From an uncultured Flavobacterium sp. (GTDB lineage Bacteria > Bacteroidota > Bacteroidia > Flavobacteriales > Flavobacteriaceae), in NCBI RefSeq assembly GCF_937967675.1, contig NZ_CALBSN010000108.1:1-35142 (forward strand): 35,142 nucleotides of DNA, in the 5' to 3' direction. The notes under the pieces were generated by a model that was not told the DNA's origin, searched no databases, and was given only the letters and a program-made list of their open reading frames with translations. Below, piece after piece: positions 29,459 through 35,142 of this stretch. The translations under genes were made by a program, and so were the position numbers. Each line of letters starts with the position of its first letter. The first letter of the stretch is position 1.

Positions 29459-30277
29459 TTAATATTGCTCATTAATATTAGGAAAATCTTGACTTTTAAC
29501 ATCGGTAACATATTGTCCAATGGCTCTTGTCATTTGATCATATAAATCTAAATAACGACGCAAGAATCTTGGACTAAATTCGTTATTCATACCCAACATA
29601 TCGTGAATTACCAATACTTGTCCGTCAACACCACTACCAGCTCCAATTCCTATTACTGGAATAGAGATACTTTTAGCTACTTTTTCAGCTAAAGCAGCAG
29701 GAATTTTTTCTAAAACTAAGGCAAAACAACCTAATTTTTCAAGCATTTTTGCATCTTCTAATAATTTTTCGGCTTCAGCATCTTCTTTTGCTCTTACGGT
29801 ATATGTTCCAAATTTATAAATAGATTGAGGAGTTAATCCTAAATGTCCCATAACAGGAATCCCGGCATTTAATATTTTTTTAATCGAATCTTTAATTTCG
29901 CTTCCACCTTCTAATTTTACAGCATGTCCGCCACTTTCTTTCATTATTCTGATAGAAGAACGCAAAGCTTCTTTAGAATCCGATTGATAGCTTCCAAAAG
30001 GTAAATCGACAACAACCAAGGCTCTTTCACAAGCTCTAACTACACTTGAAGCATGATAAATCATTTGGTCTAATGTAATTGGGAGAGTTGTTTCATGTCC
30101 TGCAATTACATTACTAGCTGAATCTCCCACCAATATAACATCAACTCCAGCTGAATCAACAATTTTTGCCATTGTAAAATCATATGAAGTAAGCATGGAG
30201 ATTTTTTCTCCATTTTCTTTCATATCTATTAAGGTTCTTGTTGTTATTCTTTTATAATCTTTCTTTGCTACTGACAT
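29459..30277 (-). CDS. panB: 3-methyl-2-oxobutanoate hydroxymethyltransferase
   Basis: The first committed enzyme of pantothenate and CoA synthesis; it transfers a hydroxymethyl group from 5,10-methylene-THF to 2-oxoisovalerate to give ketopantoate. Signature segments are KISMLTSYDFTMAKIVDSAGVDVILVGDSASNV (roughly 24-56, with metal-binding Asp), TLPITLDQMIYH, VVDLPFGSY, AVKLEGG, VMGHLGLTPQS and IPVIGIGAGSGVDGQVLV. Length 272 is normal. It is promoter-proximal in a two-gene unit with the RluA-type synthase. No panC, panD or panE is in the window. Confidence 0.96.
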   Translation of the reverse strand: MSVAKKDYKRITTRTLIDMKENGEKISMLTSYDFTMAKIVDSAGVDVILVGDSASNVIAGHETTLPITLDQMIYHASSVVRACERALVVVDLPFGSYQSDSKEALRSSIRIMKESGGHAVKLEGGSEIKDSIKKILNAGIPVMGHLGLTPQSIYKFGTYTVRAKEDAEAEKLLEDAKMLEKLGCFALVLEKIPAALAEKVAKSISIPVIGIGAGSGVDGQVLVIHDMLGMNNEFSPRFLRRYLDLYDQMTRAIGQYVTDVKSQDFPNINEQY

Positions 30278-30297
30278 GTTTTATCGTATTTGAATCA

Positions 30298-30305
30298 CAA
30301 AGGTA
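30298..30305 (-). promoter_or_regulatory. -7 box of the panB promoter
   Basis: TACCTTTG on the minus strand fits TAnnTTTG and lies 20 bases before the panB start codon. No clear -33 TTG. The rest of this 129-base divergent gap, toward nhaD, holds a short A/T palindrome (AATATTT, 3-base loop, AAATATT at 30339-30355) and nothing else I can name. Confidence 0.5.
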
Positions 30306-30406
30306 GTAAATGTTATTTTCTTTTTTAAAAAGCTTAAAAATATTTATCAAATATTAAATTAATGTTAAATAATGTTTTAATTTAGTGCCGTTTTAAAAAT
30401 TAAAAA

Positions 30407-31693
30407 ATGATCCCAATATTACTCTTAGTTGCAATTCTTGGCTATTTGTCAGTTATTTTAGAATCTCCTATTCGAATAAACAAAACTATTACAGCATTAC
30501 TTACCGGAACAGTTTGTTGGGTTGTTATTGCTATTTACAGCCATGACGATCAACATTTAGTTACTGAAAAATTAATGGAATATTTTGGTGAGATTTCTGG
30601 TTTGTTGATTTTTCTTATGGGAGCCATGACTATAGTAGAATTAGTGGATCTTCACAAAGGATTTACTGTTATAACAAGTAGAATTAGAACAACATCTGTT
30701 TTTAAATTGTTATGGATAGTTGCATTTATTACCTTCTTTTTGTCTTCATTGCTTGACAATTTAGCCACTGCAATTATTATGGTTACTTTGTTAAGAAAAT
30801 TAATGCCAAAAGGTGAGATAAGAATGATTTTATCAGGTATTGTTGTAATAGCAGCTAATGCTGGGGGAGCTTTTAGTCCAATTGGAGATGTAACAACAAC
30901 TTTATTATGGATAGGTGGACAAGTAAGTGCTTTTGGAATAGTTAAAATCTTAATCTTACCTTCAATCATGGTTTTATTAGTTCCTGTTATTATTGCAGGT
31001 TTTAGAATGAAAGGTTTTGCAGTCCTTAGAGCACAAGTATCCATGGCGCAGGTAAGACAAGAAGAAAAAATGCGAGGTAGTATGAGTGTTTTTATTGCAG
31101 GTGTTTTAGGTTTAGTAATGGTGCCAGTAATAAAAGCCATAACTGGATTACCTCCTTTTATAGGAGTTTTAATTTCGCTATCTATGGTGTCTTTAGTTTC
31201 AATTGTTTACCATAGAAATAAGTCTCAGGAAGAAAAAGACAAGTTTTCAGTAGCTTATGCATTAACTAAGGTAGATATTAGTTCGATTCTTTATTTTATG
31301 GGAATATTATTAATGGTTTTTGCTTTACAAGAAGTTGGAATTTTAAAAGAAATGGCTAATTTCCTAATCACAAACTTACCTAATACAGATTCAATGATTG
31401 TTGCTATTGGTGTTTTATCATCAATTGTAGATAACGGAAGTTTGGTTGCTGCTACTCAAGGGATGTTCTCCTTAACAGATTATCCAATGGACCATTCACT
31501 GTGGGAATTTATTGCTTTATGTGCAGGAACTGGAGGTAGTATGTTAGTAATTGGTTCTGCGGCTGGAATAGCCGTTATGGAGAAAGAAAAAATTACTTTT
31601 ATGTGGTACCTCAAGAAAATTACTCCATTAGCAGTTATAGGTTATATAGCTGGAATTGTAACCTATTTAATACAGGTAATGATAATACACTAA
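30407..31693 (+). CDS. nhaD: NhaD-family Na+/H+ antiporter
   Basis: A polytopic inner-membrane protein of 428 residues in the NhaD/ion-transporter superfamily. The family core is visible: an ISGLLIFLMGAMTIVELVDLH segment, SSLLDNLATAIIMVTLLRK with its membrane Asp-Asn, and NAGGAFSPIGDVTTTLLWIGG, then SSIVDNGSLVAATQGMFS as the second inverted half, and GTGGSMLVIGSAAGIAVM. It should expel Na+ or Li+ in exchange for H+, mainly at alkaline pH. It is followed 10 bases later by an NTF2-like gene, which probably shares its transcript. It is the second Na+/H+ antiporter in the window (with NhaC), consistent with a sodium-rich or alkaline habitat but not proof of it. Confidence 0.92.
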   Translation: MIPILLLVAILGYLSVILESPIRINKTITALLTGTVCWVVIAIYSHDDQHLVTEKLMEYFGEISGLLIFLMGAMTIVELVDLHKGFTVITSRIRTTSVFKLLWIVAFITFFLSSLLDNLATAIIMVTLLRKLMPKGEIRMILSGIVVIAANAGGAFSPIGDVTTTLLWIGGQVSAFGIVKILILPSIMVLLVPVIIAGFRMKGFAVLRAQVSMAQVRQEEKMRGSMSVFIAGVLGLVMVPVIKAITGLPPFIGVLISLSMVSLVSIVYHRNKSQEEKDKFSVAYALTKVDISSILYFMGILLMVFALQEVGILKEMANFLITNLPNTDSMIVAIGVLSSIVDNGSLVAATQGMFSLTDYPMDHSLWEFIALCAGTGGSMLVIGSAAGIAVMEKEKITFMWYLKKITPLAVIGYIAGIVTYLIQVMIIH

Positions 31694-31703
31694 TTATTAT
31701 ATT

Positions 31704-32138
31704 ATGAATATTAACTACATATTAGCACTTTTAATATTTTTTAATATATCATTTGCTCAGGAAGCTAACCCTAAGAAAACTGTTGATGACTTTTTTATTG
31801 CCTTTCATGCTAAAGATACTACTGCTTTAAAACAATTGTGTCATAATGATATTGTTATGAAAACAATTGCTAATACAAAGGAAGGAAATAAATTAGTTGA
31901 GGAAAAGTTTAATGATTTTTTAAATTCAATAGCCAATATTCCTAGTAACGTAAAAGTTTTTGAAAAGTTGATTGATTATAAAATTGAAATTGACGGTAAC
32001 TTAGCGCATGTATGGACACCTTATGAATTTTATGTTAATGATAATCTAAGTCACATTGGTGCCAATGCTTTTACCTTGTATAACGACAATGGAAAATGGC
32101 AAATTATTCATTTAATTGATACGAGAAGAAAGAAATAA
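31704..32138 (+). CDS. secreted NTF2-like (SnoaL fold) protein
   Basis: A small protein of 144 residues with a signal peptide (MNINYILALLIFFNISFAQ). The mature part is an NTF2/SnoaL-like cone fold: an N-terminal helix TVDDFFIAFHAKDTTALKQLC, a strand VHVWTPYEFYV-like segment (HVWTPYEFYVNDNLSHIG, about 98-115), and the terminal GKWQIIHLIDTRRKK. This is the common domain of unknown ligand annotated as nuclear transport factor 2 family protein; no catalytic residues can be assigned. It follows nhaD by 10 bases and its last 27 bases overlap, tail to tail, the end of the DUF2809 gene on the other strand. Confidence 0.85.
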   Translation: MNINYILALLIFFNISFAQEANPKKTVDDFFIAFHAKDTTALKQLCHNDIVMKTIANTKEGNKLVEEKFNDFLNSIANIPSNVKVFEKLIDYKIEIDGNLAHVWTPYEFYVNDNLSHIGANAFTLYNDNGKWQIIHLIDTRRKK

Positions 32139-32486
32139 TTTGTCGAGATAATAAGCCATCAAAGTTCCCACTACATAACAAAGTAAATCAATCCAAAGAA
32201 AACCTTCACCTAAAATGTAATGTCCTAAAGTAGTTTTCCGAATGGCAATTAACCAATCAATTTGAACCAATTGTAAGATTTCGATACCAAAGCAAAAAAG
32301 TAAACTCAATAGGAGTGAGGTTGATTTTTTCGAATCCATAATTAAAAATCGAAACCCAAAATAAATCAAAACAGCATACAAAATATCTCCAATAAACAAT
32401 GGAATGCCCGATATTTTCCTTGAAAGTATTCCAAGAATTAAAATTAATAAGATTGAAATAAAATAGTTTAGTCGTTCGTTTTTCAT
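32112..32486 (-). CDS. DUF2809 family membrane protein
   Basis: A 124-residue inner-membrane protein with four hydrophobic helices, matching the DUF2809 pattern: KNERLNYFISILLILILGILSRK, IGDILYAVLIYFGFRFLI, LLFCFGIEILQLVQIDW with its conserved Glu/Gln, and a C-terminal GEGFLWIDLLCYVVGTLMAYYLD. Function unknown. I start at the ATG at 32486, which overlaps the serine dehydratase stop codon by one base (TAATG), a coupling arrangement; an upstream in-frame TTG at 32492 is less likely. The 3' end overlaps the convergent NTF2-like gene by 27 bases. Confidence 0.85.
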   Translation of the reverse strand: MKNERLNYFISILLILILGILSRKISGIPLFIGDILYAVLIYFGFRFLIMDSKKSTSLLLSLLFCFGIEILQLVQIDWLIAIRKTTLGHYILGEGFLWIDLLCYVVGTLMAYYLDKLFLSSRIN

Positions 32487-33901
32487 TAACAATCCGCTAA
32501 TCCAACTGCAACTGCTAAACCACCTTCTGAAGTTTCTTTGTATTTGGTATTCATGTCTTTAGCTGTTTCCCACATGGTATTGATTACTTTGTCTAAAGGT
32601 ACTTTTGCATTTAAAGCATCGGTTTCTAAGGCTAATTCGGCTGCATTTATGGCTTTAATTGCACCCATAGTATTTCTTTCAATACACGGAATTTGCACCA
32701 AACCACCAATCGGGTCACAAGTTAATCCTAAGTGATGTTCCATTACAATTTCGGCTGCCATCGTAACTTGAGCTGGAGTTCCGCCCATCAATTCACACAA
32801 AGCTGCTGCTGCCATAGCACTCGAAACTCCAATTTCCGCCTGACAACCACCCATAGCTGCTGAAATAGTAGCTCCTTTTTTAAAGATAGAGCCAATTTCG
32901 CCCGCTACCATTAAAAATTGTTTGATTTCTTTTTCACCCGCTTCGTGATTTTCGATTACCAAATAATACATCAAAACGGCTGGAATTACTCCCGCACTTC
33001 CGTTGGTAGGAGCGGTAACTACTCGACCTAACGAAGCATTTACTTCATTTACTGCCAATGCAAAACAACTTACCCATTTTAAAATCTGACGGAATTTAAC
33101 TTCAGTTTGTCTGATGATTTGCAACCAAGAATATGGGTCTTCATAAGGTAAAACACCAATTAAATTTTTGTGCATGTCATACGCTCTTCTTCGTACATTT
33201 AAACCACCAGGAAGAATTCCTTCAGAATGACAACCAATGTACATACATTCTAGCATCGTGTCCCAAATGCGGAGCAATTCGTTGTGAATTTCTTCTTCGC
33301 TACGCATGGTTTTTTCGTTTTCGTAAACAATTTCCGAAATCTTCTTGTTTTCTGAAGCACAATAAGCTAAAAGTTCATCTGCTTTTTCAATTGGAAACGG
33401 AAAAGTATGTAAAATTTCTTCTTTGTGATGGTCTTCTTTTTCTTTTACCACAAATCCACCACCAATAGAATAATAGGTTTCTGAATACGTTTCGGTATCG
33501 GTTTTGGCTGTAAAAGTTAATCCGTTGGCATGAAAAGGTAAAAAGTTTCTGTTGAAAACAATATCCGTTTCAAAACAAAACGGAATGATAATTTCATTTG
33601 CTAAGAAAATTTCTTTCTTGTTTTTGATAGCCGAAATAATCACATCAATGCTTTCCACAGGAATATATTCTGGGTCAGCACCACTTAAACCTAACATAAC
33701 GGCTAAATCTGTTGCATGCCCTTTTCCAGTTAATGATAAGGAACCATATAAATCTACTTTGACACCAATTATGTTATCAATTAGATTGCGATTGCGCAAT
33801 TCTTTTAAAAATTGTTCGGCAGCACGCCATGGTCCAAGAGTGTGAGAACTCGAAGGTCCAACACCAATCTTTAACATATCAAAAACAGAAATACATTCCA
33901 T
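32486..33901 (-). CDS. sdaA: L-serine dehydratase (iron-sulfur type, single chain)
   Basis: A cytoplasmic [4Fe-4S] enzyme that deaminates L-serine to pyruvate and ammonia. The start is the ATG at 33901 (MECISVFDMLKIGVGPSSSH; 471 residues); a longer frame to 33955 would cross the promoter box. The N-terminal beta domain has GVGPSSSHTLGPW; the alpha domain has GSAGVIPAVLMYY. The cluster ligands are Cys353, Cys395 and Cys406, with spacing 42 and 11, identical to Cys343/385/396 of the Legionella pneumophila enzyme. The C-terminal residue is Cys471, matching the tail cysteine that acts as fourth ligand in the resting Legionella enzyme. It is followed by the DUF2809 gene with a one-base overlap. 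Confidence 0.95.
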   Translation of the reverse strand: MECISVFDMLKIGVGPSSSHTLGPWRAAEQFLKELRNRNLIDNIIGVKVDLYGSLSLTGKGHATDLAVMLGLSGADPEYIPVESIDVIISAIKNKKEIFLANEIIIPFCFETDIVFNRNFLPFHANGLTFTAKTDTETYSETYYSIGGGFVVKEKEDHHKEEILHTFPFPIEKADELLAYCASENKKISEIVYENEKTMRSEEEIHNELLRIWDTMLECMYIGCHSEGILPGGLNVRRRAYDMHKNLIGVLPYEDPYSWLQIIRQTEVKFRQILKWVSCFALAVNEVNASLGRVVTAPTNGSAGVIPAVLMYYLVIENHEAGEKEIKQFLMVAGEIGSIFKKGATISAAMGGCQAEIGVSSAMAAAALCELMGGTPAQVTMAAEIVMEHHLGLTCDPIGGLVQIPCIERNTMGAIKAINAAELALETDALNAKVPLDKVINTMWETAKDMNTKYKETSEGGLAVAVGLADC

Positions 33902-33920
33902 AAATAGTTCTTTATTATAG

Positions 33921-33952
33921 CAAAGATAGTTTTTAAAATTGAAATTATGCAA
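33921..33952 (-). promoter_or_regulatory. promoter of the serine dehydratase gene
   Basis: On the minus strand TATCTTTG (33921-33928) fits TAnnTTTG and a TTG lies at 33950-33952, giving a 21-base spacer. The box is 19 bases before the start codon at 33901. Confidence 0.65.
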
Positions 33953-34050
33953 CACGTAAAACAGTTCAATTGTTACAAATCTTTTGAATTAATAACATAA
34001 AATTGGGATTTGGTTTCCTTCTTTTTTAGTTCTTTTGCAAAAAAAAAGTA

Positions 34051-34950
34051 ATGCCAATAAATAAGTATTTTTTAACTGCTCTTATTGCCTTTGTTATTTG
34101 GGGATTTTTCAGTTTGGCTTTGAAGCCTTTAACAGATTATGCTTCACTAGATATTTTATTCTTTCGAGTTTTTATTGCTACGGCTTTCTTATTGGGAATT
34201 AATTTATTTTTTAGAAAATCAGTTGTTGTTGAAGCGAAAAAAACGTTTAAAGAACTTTCCAAGAAAAAGCAAAAATCAGCTGTAATCATGACGATTGTTG
34301 GCGGACTTTTGCTTGTATTAAATTGGTTTTTATTCATTTATGCGGTGAATCATGTGAGTTTGCAATCGGCATCTTTCGCGTATATTATTTGTCCCATTCT
34401 AACTACAGTTTTAGCTTTTATATTATTAAAAGAAAGAATAGATGTTTGGCAATGGATAGCAGTAGGATTATGCGTAATTAGTTGTTTGATATTATCTTAT
34501 GGGAATTTCAAAGATTTAATTTATAGTGTGATAATTGCTTTAAGTTTCGGATTTTATTTGGTTTCTCAAAGAAAGAATAGCGATTTTGATAAATTCTTGA
34601 TATTGACCGTTCAAATGGTAATTTCTTCAGCTATTTTATTACCGTTTTATCCCAGTTATGGTGGAGCAGTTCCAACCGAATTTTTGTTTTATTCGCTACT
34701 TTTAATCATTGTAATTGTCTTCACGATTATTCCTTTATTCCTGAATTTGTATGCATTGAAAGGATTAAATTCTTCTACTGTTGGGATTTTAATGTACACC
34801 AACCCATTGATTCATTTCTTTTTAGCAATTTTCTATTTCAAAGAATCGGTTTCGGTTGCCCAAATTGTTTCTTATTCCTTGATTTTGATTTCTATCGTGG
34901 TTTTTAATGTCGCTAATTTTAAAAATCTTAGGCAGAATAGACTCAAATAA
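34051..34950 (+). CDS. rarD: RarD-like EamA/DMT superfamily permease
   Basis: An inner-membrane transporter of 299 residues with ten predicted hydrophobic helices in two EamA halves. The N-terminus FLTALIAFVIWGFFSLALKPLTDYASLDILFFRV and the later LNWFLFIYAVNHVSLQSASFAYIICPI (in separate segments around 5-40 and 90-117) are characteristic of the RarD subgroup. The second half ends LLIIVIVFTIIPLFLNLYALKGLN and LMYTNPLIHFFLAIFYFKE. Substrate is unknown (drug/metabolite class). The gene is probably monocistronic; a poor -7-like box (TTCTTTTG at 34030-34037) precedes it, and no clear terminator follows. Confidence 0.87.
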   Translation: MPINKYFLTALIAFVIWGFFSLALKPLTDYASLDILFFRVFIATAFLLGINLFFRKSVVVEAKKTFKELSKKKQKSAVIMTIVGGLLLVLNWFLFIYAVNHVSLQSASFAYIICPILTTVLAFILLKERIDVWQWIAVGLCVISCLILSYGNFKDLIYSVIIALSFGFYLVSQRKNSDFDKFLILTVQMVISSAILLPFYPSYGGAVPTEFLFYSLLLIIVIVFTIIPLFLNLYALKGLNSSTVGILMYTNPLIHFFLAIFYFKESVSVAQIVSYSLILISIVVFNVANFKNLRQNRLK

Positions 34951-34962
34951 TCATAATAAAAC

Positions 34963-35008
34963 GACATTTTGTCAGTTTTCAAAACCTGACAAAAGCTGTT
35001 TTCTGTCA
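34963..35008. promoter_or_regulatory. alternating GACA/TGTC half-sites upstream of dnaK
   Basis: Four half-sites alternate in orientation: GACA (34963-34966), TGTC (34970-34973), TGACA (34987-34991) and TGTCA (35004-35008). The middle pair lies in the perfect 9-bp inverted repeat TTTTGTCAG/CTGACAAAA (34967-34975 and 34986-34994). No T run follows the right arm, so a rarD terminator is less likely than a protein-binding array. Confidence 0.5.
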
Positions 35009-35028
35009 ATTTTCCTTATTTTTCGTAA

Positions 35029-35068
35029 TGGCACAATCATTGAAATAAGTACATCGAGTTTAAAATTG
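35029..35068 (+). promoter_or_regulatory. dnaK promoter region: sigma-54-like -24/-12 element and an alternative -33/-7 pair
   Basis: TGGCAC (35029-35034), a 5-base spacer and TTGAA (35040-35044) fit the sigma-54 consensus TGGCAC-N5-TTGCW except for C to A in the -12 GC. The spacing of GG to GA is correct. A competing reading is a housekeeping promoter: TTG at 35040-35042, an 18-base spacer and TAAAATTG (35061-35068, one mismatch to TAnnTTTG). Confidence 0.4.
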
Positions 35069-35094
35069 AAATTTAAAATTTAACTATTATAAAA

Positions 35095-35142
35095 ATGAGT
35101 AAAATTATTGGAATCGACTTAGGAACAACCAACTCATGTGTG
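35095..35142 (+). CDS. dnaK: molecular chaperone DnaK (5' end only)
   Basis: The first 16 codons are visible: MSKIIGIDLGTTNSCV. IGIDLGTTNS is the phosphate-1 loop of the Hsp70 ATPase domain and is diagnostic for DnaK. The gene runs off the end of the window, so completeness cannot be judged. The start codon is preceded by an A-rich leader without Shine-Dalgarno sequence. The 144-base upstream gap has repeated TGTCA half-sites and two overlapping promoter candidates, and no CIRCE inverted repeat. Confidence 0.95.
   Translation, partial: MSKIIGIDLGTTNSCV

Noticed and set aside
33902..33955. N-terminal extension of the serine dehydratase up to 33955.
   Set aside because: It would include the TATCTTTG promoter box (33921-33928); the family begins close to MECISVFDMLKIG.
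34967..34994. TTTTGTCAG/CTGACAAAA as the rarD terminator.
   Set aside because: The hairpin is followed by AAAAGC rather than a T run, and its half-sites continue beyond the hairpin in both directions. Kept as a regulatory array instead, though termination cannot be excluded.

Overview
The window is AT-rich DNA (roughly one third G+C by eye) from a member of the Bacteroidota, most likely a Flavobacterium or close relative. Support for this: several genes are preceded by the TAnnTTTG -7 box of that phylum rather than by Shine-Dalgarno sequences; a secreted hydrolase ends in a type IX secretion (T9SS) sorting domain; and there are many families typical of Flavobacteriia (DUF6428, DUF6952, DUF2452, DUF5723, FISUMP, S9B dipeptidyl peptidase). 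Most of the window is core chromosome. I see no rRNA, tRNA, CRISPR array, insertion sequence or phage gene. No gene-free gap exceeds 300 bases; the longest is about 206 bases (15003-15208) and holds nothing I recognise.

Layout. 178-2706: arsenic-resistance operon (ArsR repressor, DUF6428 protein, thioredoxin-type arsenate reductase, Acr3 efflux pump), ending in a bidirectional terminator shared with a convergent T9SS-exported lipase-like hydrolase (2738-4489). 4609-5963 (minus): 2-Cys peroxiredoxin, thioredoxin and a DUF6952 protein, a peroxide-detoxification set. 6082-9832 (minus): NhaC antiporter and a periplasmic dipeptidyl peptidase IV. 9936-11775: a Cys/Met-metabolism PLP enzyme divergent from an Lrp/AsnC regulator, with a good Lrp-box match between them. 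11873-13276: dihydrolipoyl dehydrogenase. 13336-15208: the most accessory-looking stretch, with a FISUMP lipoprotein of mosaic base composition, a structured GC-richer spacer and a uracil-DNA-glycosylase-like protein. 15209-17451 (minus): DoxX, a TPR protein and a DUF4349 lipoprotein.

17637-23873 (plus): pabB, tilS and dsbD in one tight operon, then comM. 23916-28698 (minus): DUF2452 protein, then an operon of hybrid histidine kinase, DUF5723 outer-membrane protein and neutral zinc metallopeptidase. 28758-30277 (minus): RluA-type pseudouridine synthase and PanB. 30407-32138 (plus): NhaD antiporter and an NTF2-like secreted protein. 32112-33901 (minus): L-serine dehydratase and a DUF2809 membrane protein. 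34051-34950 (plus): RarD-like permease. The window ends 16 codons into dnaK.

The most unusual signals are non-coding. (1) Gaps inside the ars and peroxiredoxin operons are filled with short phased repeats: heptamers in three gaps, 15-mers in a fourth, and octamers near 13414. (2) The dnaK upstream region has alternating GACA/TGTCA half-sites followed by a sigma-54-like -24/-12 element, and no CIRCE operator.
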